A stretch of 5,452 nt of DNA from Planctomycetota bacterium (lineage in GTDB: Bacteria; Planctomycetota; Planctomycetia; Pirellulales; Pirellulaceae). Positions 1 to 5,415 of this stretch are shown here, one piece after another. The stretch lies in NCBI GenBank assembly GCA_019347795.1, contig JAHWKS010000461.1:1-5452 (forward strand), written 5' to 3'. Each line of letters starts with the position of its first letter. Position 1 is the first letter of the stretch. The notes beneath the pieces were generated by a model. It was not told the DNA's origin. It searched no databases and saw nothing but the letters and a program-made list of their open reading frames with translations. Position numbers and translations under genes: made by a program.

Positions 1-889
1 TGGGGACGATGTTCCCCCCGCCGTCCTTGTTCTGCCGCACGCGGAAGCCGTTGCGATCGGACCGCTCGTTGTGTCCGCGGCCGAACCAGACGAACCGGTG
101 GTTGTCGCTGTAGTCGCGCGGGAACTGGAACTGGTGCGGCGGGGGGAAGCAGGCCACGGCGCCGCCGGCCGACTCGGCGACAATCGCGCGATGCCGCACC
201 GCCAGCGGCTGATCCGAGCCGTTCGCATTGGCCGGCGCCTGCCGCATCCGGCCCTCCGTGTCCATCCACACAAAGCGGCGCCAGTTCGGCTCATCGCACA
301 ACAGGCCGGCGTCGTAGATGATCGCCAGGCGATCCTCGTCGGTCGTCGCGACGGCGTCCATCCGCAGCAGGCGGCAGTCGGCGTAGAGCGTCAGCTCCAG
401 CGAGCCGGTGAAAGGCCCGACCGTCAGCGTGTCCAGCGAAATCACCGCGCGGCGATGCTGGCTGGAGACGCGCACCCGCTCCAGGTCGAGCTGCGATACG
501 TACGTCTCGTGCGGCCGGTGATGCGGGTTGTCGAAAAACACCTGCCACTTCTGCTCCGGCGGCTTTCCCGGCGGGACGTTCCGGCTGCCGACCGTGACGA
601 ACACCGCCGGATCGGCGTCTTTGATGATCGGCTCAATGGCCGCGGCGGCATCGCGGGTGACACCGAGCTGCTCGATCAGCGATTCGCCCTGTCGAAGGTT
701 CAGCACCAGCCGTCCGAACTCGCCTTCAGCGATCGGCCACACCGCGTGAAGTTGGTCGCCTTCCTGGCGGATATCGATTCCGCACTCCGGCGCATACGCC
801 GACGTATCGACGGGCGTCTCGCCCCGTGCGGCGCCGGCCAACATGCCGCAAATTAGAAATGTCAGAAGCTGGTCGCGGACTCGCATCAT
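1..889 (-). CDS. Secreted protein of unknown function, N-terminal 296 residues (runs off the left edge)
   Basis: The minus-strand frame is open from tandem ATG codons (889-887 and 886-884) to the window edge with no stop. Residues 1-24 form a signal peptide: basic start MMRVRDQ, hydrophobic core LLTFLICGMLAGAA, and a likely signal peptidase I site near ARG/ET. The mature part is mixed and beta-rich. It includes a region around residues 116-136 with FFDNPHHRPHETYVSQLDLE, the segment GPFTGSLELTLYADCRLLRM, and a basic, aromatic patch FVWFGRGHNERSDRNG near the edge. CGGGAG (complement of 895-900) lies 5 nt from the first ATG and 8 nt from the second, so either may be used. I do not recognise a named domain. 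Codon use is high-GC and consistent throughout, unlike the plus-strand reading of the same bases. It is transcribed divergently from the BRCT-MerR-TPR gene. Export is well supported; function is unknown, and the missing C-terminus could carry the diagnostic domain. Confidence 0.82.
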   Translation of the reverse strand, partial: MMRVRDQLLTFLICGMLAGAARGETPVDTSAYAPECGIDIRQEGDQLHAVWPIAEGEFGRLVLNLRQGESLIEQLGVTRDAAAAIEPIIKDADPAVFVTVGSRNVPPGKPPEQKWQVFFDNPHHRPHETYVSQLDLERVRVSSQHRRAVISLDTLTVGPFTGSLELTLYADCRLLRMDAVATTDEDRLAIIYDAGLLCDEPNWRRFVWMDTEGRMRQAPANANGSDQPLAVRHRAIVAESAGGAVACFPPPHQFQFPRDYSDNHRFVWFGRGHNERSDRNGFRVRQNKDGGGNIVP

Positions 890-905
890 AATTACTCCCG
901 CGGGG

Positions 906-938
906 GATGTTGAACGTTCCGCCAACATTATCAACATC
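906..938. promoter_or_regulatory. Perfect 8-bp inverted repeat in the divergent intergenic region (possible operator)
   Basis: GATGTTGA (906-913) and its exact reverse complement TCAACATC (931-938) are separated by 17 bp, about 25 bp from arm centre to arm centre. That is a little over two helical turns, a spacing compatible with two dimeric half-sites on one DNA face. The right arm overlaps the candidate minus-strand -10 element. The loop is too long and the stem too AT-rich for a convincing terminator. A chance match is possible. Confidence 0.33.
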
Positions 939-953
939 GCGTCTGGACCGCAA
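927..953 (-). promoter_or_regulatory. Possible sigma70-type promoter for the leftward secreted-protein gene
   Basis: Read on the minus strand, TTGCGG (complement of 948-953) is followed after 15 nt by GATAAT (complement of 927-932), about 38 nt upstream of the ATG at 889. The -10 hexamer is good. The spacing is short and the -35 only partly matches, so this is a candidate and not a firm call. The -10 lies in and beside the right arm of the inverted repeat at 906-938. Confidence 0.27.
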
Positions 954-1056
954 TCTTTCGCGAGAGGCGAATGCGGCGGCTGGTCGCTTGGCGAGCGGCG
1001 TCTTCCTGCGGTACATTGACCGTTCCGCTCCCGCGACAGGATGTTGTCTCTCGGTT

Positions 1057-2220
1057 ATGCCCCACCCGCCGCAGCTTTCGCTTTCCGGCAAGGAAATTGT
1101 GGTCACGGGCCGATTCGCCTCGATGACGCATCCGGAGCTGCGGTCGCGGATCGCCCAGCAGGGAGGCCGCTGGCGCCGCGAGGTGACCGGCGCCACGCAG
1201 ATCGTCGCCGTCGGACATGACGCCGCCGCCTTCAACTCCAGCGGCGGACTGACCCGCAATCTCGCCCGCGCGCTGGAGCTGCGGGAGAGCGGTCTGGCGG
1301 TCGTCACCGAAGACGACCTGCTTCGCATGTTGGGGCTCGAGGCGGACGGCGATGCGATTCGCCGCACATACTCGCTGCTCGACCTGGCCCGGCTGCTCAA
1401 GCTCCCCGGCCGCACGCTGCGGGCGTGGGCCGAGCGTGGCTTAATTCAGCCGGTGGAGCATCGCGACGGCCTGCCGTTCTTCGACTTCGCCCAGGCCGCC
1501 GCGGCGCGTTCGATTTGCGGACTTCTGGCCGAGGGCGTCACGCCCGCGAAGCTCCGCCGCGGGTTGCTGCAAGTGCGGGCGTGCCTGCCGGAGCTGGCGT
1601 CGGTGGCCGCGCACCTCACCGTGCTCCAGTGGACGGGGCGGCTCGCGCTTCGCAGCCGCAACGGCCGGCTGATGCAGCTCAACGGGCAACTGCTGCTTGA
1701 TTTGCAAGCTCACGAGGCGGATGACCCGCTGCTCATTTACACGCCTTGCCCGGAGACCGTCGAGGAGCTGTTCGAGCGGGCTCTCGCCTTGGAGGATCAG
1801 GGCCGCTTCGCCGAAGCGGCCGAACTCTATCGCCGCGCCTCGACCGAAGACCCGCACGACCCGGTGCTGCACTTCAACCTGGGAAACGTCCTTTACGGCG
1901 GGCAGCAGATGGAGCAGGCCGCGGACTGCTATCGCCGTGCGGTGGAGCTGGACGCGAGCTACGTCGAGGCCTGGAACAATCTGGGGAACGCCCTGGCCGA
2001 GCTTGAGCAATGGGAGGAATCGCTGGCGGCGTTTGAAACGGCGCTCCGGCACGCTCCCGACTATCGCGAGGCGCACTTCAACCTGGCGGAGACCCACCAT
2101 TTTCTCGGCCGGCAGGACGCCGCCCGCCGCCACTGGCAAAAGTGCTTGCAGGCCGGCGCCGACGACGCGCTGGCGCGAAGCGCCCTGGATCGGCTTCGCG
2201 CCGTCCTCAAGGCGCCATGA
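1057..2220 (+). CDS. BRCT domain / MerR-type helix-turn-helix / TPR-repeat fusion protein
   Basis: This 387-residue protein has three modules. Residues about 8-94 form a BRCT domain: it opens with LSGKEIVVTGRF, like the BRCT of NAD-dependent DNA ligase, has the central GG of QQGGRW, and ends with a TEDDLLRML helix. Residues about 104-175 resemble a MerR-family winged helix: YSLLDLARLLKLPGRTLRAW, then GLIQP, FFDFAQ and LLAEGVTPAKLRRGL. Residues about 234-369 form four TPRs, with the clearest repeats containing LHFNLGNVLY, EAWNNLGNAL and AHFNLAETHHFL. No signal peptide or membrane segment is seen, so it is probably cytoplasmic. MerR-TPR proteins of this layout are known to me from Myxococcales and planctomycetes; the BRCT is an addition. 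The ATG at 1057 was chosen because the BRCT begins just after it. An in-frame ATG at 907 would add 50 unconserved-looking residues and sit inside the intergenic inverted repeat. The Shine-Dalgarno match is weak (ACAGGA at 1036-1041). DNA binding and partners are inferred, not shown. Confidence 0.88.
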   Translation: MPHPPQLSLSGKEIVVTGRFASMTHPELRSRIAQQGGRWRREVTGATQIVAVGHDAAAFNSSGGLTRNLARALELRESGLAVVTEDDLLRMLGLEADGDAIRRTYSLLDLARLLKLPGRTLRAWAERGLIQPVEHRDGLPFFDFAQAAAARSICGLLAEGVTPAKLRRGLLQVRACLPELASVAAHLTVLQWTGRLALRSRNGRLMQLNGQLLLDLQAHEADDPLLIYTPCPETVEELFERALALEDQGRFAEAAELYRRASTEDPHDPVLHFNLGNVLYGGQQMEQAADCYRRAVELDASYVEAWNNLGNALAELEQWEESLAAFETALRHAPDYREAHFNLAETHHFLGRQDAARRHWQKCLQAGADDALARSALDRLRAVLKAP

Positions 2221-2237
2221 CTCGCTTCCGTGCCGCC

Positions 2238-2267
2238 TTGATGTTCTGGGCGCCGCCGGGGCATAAT
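2238..2267 (+). promoter_or_regulatory. Possible promoter for the ORF at 2278, giving a near-leaderless transcript
   Basis: TTGATG (2238-2243) and CATAAT (2262-2267) are separated by 18 bp, a fair sigma70-type pair in an otherwise GC-rich 57-bp gap after the TPR gene stop. Initiation 7-10 nt past the -10 would fall within a few bases of the ATG at 2278, and there is no Shine-Dalgarno site, so a leaderless mRNA is plausible. This comes from motif matching only. Confidence 0.35.
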
Positions 2268-2277
2268 TCCATAGAGT

Positions 2278-2514
2278 ATGTCCGGCAGTCCAATTCACGA
2301 GCCGCTCACGGGACTAATCCTGCAAGGCGACCGCATCGTGGGCGGCGTGAAGCTGCCCAACCCGCCCGAGGCGTTCATTCACGAATTCAACCGGCTGTAC
2401 GAGCGTGCGGGGCTGCGCGTGGTGAGGAATTCTCGACCGCAATCGGAAGGCTTTAGCTCGAATGTTAGAGCGAGCTTTGAAGTTGGGCCTGATCGATTTT
2501 CCTCGGCACAATGA
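2278..2514 (+). CDS. Hypothetical 78-residue protein, likely N-terminal remnant of an interrupted gene
   Basis: I do not recognise this protein. Residues 1-50 read like a real soluble protein, with LTGLILQGDRIVGGVKLP followed by NPPEAFIHEFNRLYERAGLR, and with high-GC codon use matching the neighbours. After about residue 50 (from position 2425) the character changes to Ser/Asn/Arg-rich, lower-GC sequence containing a small hairpin, and the frame ends at TGA 2512-2514. That tail looks non-coding. A start-less coding fragment at 3029-3202 would complete it as a protein of roughly 105-110 residues, so I read this as the 5' part of a split gene; that is inference. The ATG is 57 bp after the TPR gene and just downstream of a candidate promoter. 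Alternatively it is a genuine short ORF. It could still be translated, but the product would have an unrelated tail. Confidence 0.45.
   Translation: MSGSPIHEPLTGLILQGDRIVGGVKLPNPPEAFIHEFNRLYERAGLRVVRNSRPQSEGFSSNVRASFEVGPDRFSSAQ
2448..2490 (+). repeat. Small imperfect hairpin at the left side of the disturbed region
   Basis: AGCTCG (2455-2460) pairs with CGAGCT (2471-2476) around a 10-nt loop. An outer pair AGGC (2448-2451) with GCCT (2487-2490) could extend it with internal bulges. No U-tract follows, so it is not a clear Rho-independent terminator. It lies just after the point where the 2278 ORF stops looking coding. Confidence 0.3.
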
Positions 2515-2580
2515 GTTATCGGAGACGATTGCGGCGTTGTAACCTCGGACCAATCCGAAACGATCGGTTCGCTGCGACAC

Positions 2581-3006
2581 ATGCAAGAGGACAATCCATA
2601 TCTGGCGCCTCCCTCGCGAGCGCGTCCGCCGCGACTGCGACGCGTCGGCCTGTTGCACAGGTTGACTATGACGCCTTACGAATCATTTCTTCGCGACGCC
2701 TGGGCAAAGCGGCCAAAGACCCCTCGGGATAAGTTCTACGACCGCTTTTATTCAGGCTCCGGCATCGATCAGGCCATACCCCGCCGACTTCTGGACGCCC
2801 TGGAAAACGCTCTCGGGGAAAGCCTGGACGCGCTGCATCCTTCCGATAATCTTTTGTTCGGATTCGAAGGCGTCAACTTTGCAGACATCTTATATCGCCT
2901 GGAGCGTGTATTTGCAGTTCAACTTCCAGTAGAAACCATCCCGGTAGAGATCGACGGAACCGTCGACTCGCTCATTCGCGCCATCGCCCGCAGGCTGGAC
3001 GCGTAG
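2581..3006 (+). CDS. Acyl-carrier-protein-like small protein lacking the phosphopantetheine serine
   Basis: This 141-residue protein has no signal peptide or membrane helix. Residues about 68-139 follow the acyl carrier protein pattern: helix LLDALENALGESL, then LHPSDNLLFGFEGVNFADI, LYRLERVFAVQLP in place of the usual LEEEFGVELP, and a final helix beginning GTVDSLIRAIARRL. At the position of the DSL serine that carries 4'-phosphopantetheine there is VNF (residues 98-100), so carrier activity is unlikely and a binding or structural role is more probable. Residues 4-10, DNPYLAP, match an NPYxAP start seen on many small planctomycete proteins, which favours ATG 2581. An in-frame ATG at 2668 would give 112 residues beginning TPYESFLRDAW and keeps the whole domain. 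Neither start has a good Shine-Dalgarno site. Base composition is slightly more AT-rich than in the flanking genes. The ACP assignment is by pattern only; a DUF1493-like relative is possible. Confidence 0.65.
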   Translation: MQEDNPYLAPPSRARPPRLRRVGLLHRLTMTPYESFLRDAWAKRPKTPRDKFYDRFYSGSGIDQAIPRRLLDALENALGESLDALHPSDNLLFGFEGVNFADILYRLERVFAVQLPVETIPVEIDGTVDSLIRAIARRLDA

Positions 3007-3028
3007 CAATCGTGTTCGATTCTCACGA

Positions 3029-3202
3029 GACCATCCGGAAACGACGGGGCTGCACCAGTTTGTCATTGCCCGCGATCCGATTTACCATATCGATAACCTC
3101 GGCGCCGCTGCCCAGCCGGGAACCATCGTCGCCGGGGACGATCTCTCGCTGACTGTCGATCCTGATACCGAGGAAATCAGCGAAGTGCTTCGCGGCCAGT
3201 GA
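3029..3202 (+). pseudogene. Start-less C-terminal coding fragment, probable 3' part of the gene interrupted after 2278
   Basis: In the frame ending at TGA 3200-3202 the translation reads like an authentic acidic protein C-terminus. It contains HPETTGLHQFVIARDPIYHI, then GTIVAGDDLSLTVDPDTEEI, and ends SEVLRGQ. The frame is open back to TAG 2945-2947 but has no ATG, GTG or TTG, so it cannot be translated independently in the usual way. It lies one frame away from the 2278 ORF. Codons upstream of about 3011 overlap the 3' end of the carrier-like gene in a different frame and are not meaningful. Joined to residues 1-50 of the 2278 ORF it would give a coherent small protein. A minus-strand ORF over the same bases (3220-3023) has an ATG with an AGGAG before it, and is the main competing interpretation. 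Confidence 0.42.
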
Positions 3203-3235
3203 TCCTTCCTCATTCCTCACTCCTCTTACTTGTCA
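3203..3235 (+). other. Pyrimidine-rich low-complexity tract before the sulfatase gene
   Basis: The stretch consists of repeated CCTC/TTCCTC/CACTCCTC-type units with almost no purines except scattered A. It fills the gap between the fragment stop (3202) and the sulfatase ATG (3241). No promoter hexamers or Shine-Dalgarno site are visible in it, so sulfatase transcription may start further upstream. Confidence 0.4.
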
Positions 3236-3240
3236 CACTC

Positions 3241-4809
3241 ATGAAACGTCCGTCTGCTTCTTGCTCTGTGCTGCTGATCGCGGTTATCGCCGTGGCCTCG
3301 TGGAGCAATCAGATTGCCGGCGCCGCGGAAGCCTCGAAGCCGAACATCGTCATCGTGCTCGCCGACGATCTCGGCTATGCCGACGTGGGATGCTACGGCG
3401 GCAAGATCGAAACTCCGCACATCGACCGCGTGGCGGCCGAGGGGATGCGGTTCACCGATGCGCATTCCACGTCGTCGGTCTGCTCGCCCACGCGGTACGG
3501 CCTGTTGACCGGACGGTACAACTGGCGGTCGAAGCTGAAGCGGGGCGTGCTGGGGGGTCTCAGTCCGCGGCTGATCGAGCCGGGGCGGATGACGCTCGCC
3601 TCCATGCTCCAGGACGAAGGCTACTACACCGCCTGCGTCGGCAAGTGGCATCTCGGGATGGACTGGGTCGTGAAGCCAGGCAAAGAGGTTTCGGAGCTGA
3701 GCATCGAGCCGCGGGAGCAGGTGTTTAACGTCGACTATTCAAAGCCGATCAGCAACGGCCCGAACAGCGTCGGATTCGACTACTATTTCGGCATCAGCGC
3801 GTCGCTCGACATGGTCCCGTACACGTTTATCGAGAACGATCGCGTCACGTCGCTGCCGACGGAAGACCGCGAATTTCTGATGATGCACGGCCGGGAGAAC
3901 GGCGGGCGGACGCGGAAAGGCCCCACGGCGCCCGACTTCCACGCCGACGACGTGCTGCCGGCGGTGGCCCGCAAGTCGTGCGAGATCATCGCCGAGCGGG
4001 CCGAGGCGGCTCGCGACGGCAATCCCTTCTTTCTCTATGTCCCGCTCGCCTCGCCGCACACGCCGATCCTTCCCACCTCCCCCTGGCAGGGAAAGAGCGG
4101 CATGAACCCCTACGCCGACTTCGTGATGCAGAGCGATGCCGCCATCGGCGATATGCTGGCGGCGCTCGATGAGCATGGGCTGGCCGAGAACACGCTCTTC
4201 ATCGTGACCAGCGACAACGGCTGCTCGCCGCAGGCGAAGTTCGCCGAGCTGGCCGAGCACGACCATCATCCCAGCGGCCCCTTGCGCGGCCACAAGGCGG
4301 ATCTGTTTGAAGGCGGCCACCGCGTGCCGTTCATCGTCCGCTGGCCGGGTGAAGCGGCGCCGGGAAAGACGAACTCGCAACTTGTGTCGCTGGTGGACGT
4401 TATGGCCACCATCGCCGAGGTGCTCGGCCGCGCCAACGCCGCCGAGGACAGTATCAGCTTCGCCGCCGCCCTCCGCGGCGAAGAGGGCGGGCGGGAGCAT
4501 CTTGTGTCGCACTCGGTGCACGGCTCGTTCGCCATCCGCCGCGGCCCCTGGAAGCTGCTGTTGTGCCCCGACTCCGGCGGCTGGAGCGCCCCGCGCCCCG
4601 GCAGCAAGCAAGCGAAGGAGCTCCCGCCGGTGCAGCTTTATCATCTGGAAGACGATCTCGGCGAGCAAAACAATCTCCAAAATCGCGAGCCGGAGAAAGT
4701 GCAGGAGCTGACGTCGCTCTTGGAGAAGCTCGTCGCCGACGGCCGCAGCACTCCCGGCCCCAAGCAGCAGAATAACGGCTCGGTCGATATTCGCACGGGG
4801 ATGCGATGA
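3241..4809 (+). CDS. Exported type I (formylglycine-dependent) sulfatase, arylsulfatase A-like
   Basis: The protein has 522 residues. Residues 1-29 form a signal peptide (MKRPSASC, then VLLIAVIAVAS, with an AGA/AE-type cleavage site). The alkaline-phosphatase-like sulfatase fold follows with its expected motifs in order: NIVIVLADDLGYADVG with metal ligands D42 and D43; CSPTR at 81-85 followed by LLTGRY, where C81 should become formylglycine and R85 stabilises it; GKWHLG with K135 and H137; SPHTP with H273; TSDNG with D325 and N326 completing the calcium site; and GHKADLFEGGHRVP with K352. The C-terminal subdomain with LYHLEDDLGEQNNL is typical. It should hydrolyse a sulfate ester outside the cytoplasm; the substrate cannot be read from sequence, and sulfated glycans are the usual targets in planctomycetes. 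An upstream in-frame GTG (3199) would put 14 residues before the signal peptide, so ATG 3241 is preferred despite lacking a Shine-Dalgarno site. No maturase gene is present nearby. Confidence 0.95.
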   Translation: MKRPSASCSVLLIAVIAVASWSNQIAGAAEASKPNIVIVLADDLGYADVGCYGGKIETPHIDRVAAEGMRFTDAHSTSSVCSPTRYGLLTGRYNWRSKLKRGVLGGLSPRLIEPGRMTLASMLQDEGYYTACVGKWHLGMDWVVKPGKEVSELSIEPREQVFNVDYSKPISNGPNSVGFDYYFGISASLDMVPYTFIENDRVTSLPTEDREFLMMHGRENGGRTRKGPTAPDFHADDVLPAVARKSCEIIAERAEAARDGNPFFLYVPLASPHTPILPTSPWQGKSGMNPYADFVMQSDAAIGDMLAALDEHGLAENTLFIVTSDNGCSPQAKFAELAEHDHHPSGPLRGHKADLFEGGHRVPFIVRWPGEAAPGKTNSQLVSLVDVMATIAEVLGRANAAEDSISFAAALRGEEGGREHLVSHSVHGSFAIRRGPWKLLLCPDSGGWSAPRPGSKQAKELPPVQLYHLEDDLGEQNNLQNREPEKVQELTSLLEKLVADGRSTPGPKQQNNGSVDIRTGMR

Positions 4810-4857
4810 GAACTGGCACAGTCTGATACCAAAATTTGCCCTAGCAGGATTAACGAC

Positions 4858-5205
4858 GTGGCTTGCGACAAGCACCGCTCAATAGGTGAGCCAATATCGA
4901 ACATCGTAGCGTGCCTGACCGCTGTAGTGCTTCTGCTCGGTGGGCTGCTCGCAATTGGCGCTTCAGGCGACCTTCTTTACCGTACCGCCGACAGTAAGGC
5001 TCCAATAATGTCGGGTGCTACGTCCGCGGGTAGAGAAGTGATCACGTCACACGAACTTATTATTCATGGGTGGCGAATTAACCGCGATTCATTATGGCTT
5101 GGCTTAGCATCGGGTGGAGTTGCTGTTGTTGTGGGATTAGTAGTCGCTGGCCTCTGGCTCGGAGGCGACTACAGGAAACATGCTACTTCTCATCCTAGAA
5201 TATGA
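4858..5205 (+). CDS. Small membrane protein with two transmembrane helices, unknown function
   Basis: This 115-residue protein starts at GTG 4858. AGGA (4846-4849) lies 8 nt upstream, a better ribosome-binding site than most genes here have. Two hydrophobic helices are visible: residues about 15-36 (NIVACLTAVVLLLGGLLAIG) and about 79-101 (LWLGLASGGVAVVVGLVVAG). They are joined by a polar loop of about 42 residues containing SGATSAGREVITSHELIIHG. The C-terminus is short and basic. By the positive-inside rule both termini would be cytoplasmic, with the loop outside. It lies 48 bp after the sulfatase stop on the same strand and could be co-transcribed, but its base composition is clearly more AT-rich and its codon use is less biased, so it may be poorly expressed or recently acquired. 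I recognise no family. Confidence 0.7.
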   Translation: MACDKHRSIGEPISNIVACLTAVVLLLGGLLAIGASGDLLYRTADSKAPIMSGATSAGREVITSHELIIHGWRINRDSLWLGLASGGVAVVVGLVVAGLWLGGDYRKHATSHPRI

Positions 5206-5288
5206 TGAAATCGCTCTCTCCTAAGGTAAAGTTAACGCGCCGCAATTTCGTTTCTTGCTCGCGCGAGTCGAAGTTGCCGAGTTTCGTT

Positions 5289-5303
5289 CGCCCCGGAGGG
5301 GCG
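5289..5303. repeat. Palindrome 1 of a cluster: CGCCCC-GGA-GGGGCG
   Basis: A 6-bp perfect stem (5289-5294 with 5298-5303) surrounds the 3-nt loop GGA. It shares the CCCC-NNN-GGGG core with the palindromes at 5360 and 5403. It lies in the 247-bp non-coding right end of the window. Confidence 0.7.
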
Positions 5304-5314
5304 GAGGCATGTAG

Positions 5315-5334
5315 CCAGGGGCGTAAGCCCCTGG
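5315..5334. repeat. Palindrome 2 of a cluster: 8-bp stem with GTAA loop
   Basis: CCAGGGGC (5315-5322) pairs perfectly with GCCCCTGG (5327-5334) around GTAA. As plus-strand RNA the loop would be GUAA, a GNRA tetraloop, making this the most stable hairpin in the window. No U-run follows, so it is not a standard intrinsic terminator, although it could help stop or protect rightward transcripts. Confidence 0.75.
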
Positions 5335-5359
5335 AAGCGCATAACATATTTCCAGAGAA

Positions 5360-5372
5360 GCCCCGAAGGGGC
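5360..5372. repeat. Palindrome 3 of a cluster: GCCCC-GAA-GGGGC
   Basis: A 5-bp perfect stem (5360-5364 with 5368-5372) surrounds the loop GAA. It differs from palindrome 1 by one loop base and by its outer base pair, as expected of copies of one repeat unit. Confidence 0.7.
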
Positions 5373-5402
5373 GACACGACTTGGCGCCGCCGGATTTCTG
5401 CC

Positions 5403-5415
5403 GCCCCTGCGGGGC
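5403..5415. repeat. Palindrome 4 of a cluster: GCCCC-TGC-GGGGC
   Basis: A 5-bp perfect stem (5403-5407 with 5411-5415) surrounds the loop TGC. The stem is identical to that of palindrome 3, with a different loop. Three minus-strand ORFs across 5195-5452 read through this cluster and are most likely products of repeat composition, not genes. Confidence 0.7.

Noticed and set aside
71..856. Long plus-strand ORF over the left end
   Set aside because: It is antisense to the open minus-strand frame that has a signal peptide and normal codon use; its own translation is Arg/Gly/His-rich and low in pattern.
1016..1045. Plus-strand promoter before the BRCT-MerR-TPR gene (TTGACC and GATGTT)
   Set aside because: The -35 is good but the -10 is poor, and initiation would fall at or past the ATG at 1057.
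907..1056. Upstream ATG start for the BRCT-MerR-TPR gene
   Set aside because: The extra 50 residues look random, and the start overlaps the intergenic inverted repeat and lies close to the start of the divergent gene.
1441..2298. 285-codon minus-strand ORF
   Set aside because: Lies over the MerR and TPR coding sequence; the plus strand has clear domain motifs, so this is an antisense artefact of high GC.
2515..2580. Integron attC site at the edge of the inserted segment
   Set aside because: GTTGTAAC near 2535 and the small CGGA/TCCG hairpin do not match the RYYYAAC/GTTRRRY core pair of attC sites.
3023..3220. 65-codon minus-strand ORF with ATG and an upstream AGGAG
   Set aside because: The purine-rich site is the complement of the low-complexity pyrimidine tract, and the plus-strand reading of the same bases looks more protein-like. 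Kept as an alternative, not annotated.
3199..3240. GTG start 42 bases upstream of the sulfatase ATG
   Set aside because: Would place 14 residues in front of a normal signal peptide and overlaps the previous stop and the pyrimidine tract.
3739..4875. 378-codon minus-strand ORF
   Set aside because: Antisense to the sulfatase, whose active-site motifs are all on the plus strand.
5289..5415. CRISPR array
   Set aside because: The repeats are 13-20 bp palindromes with unequal spacing and no constant repeat/spacer unit.
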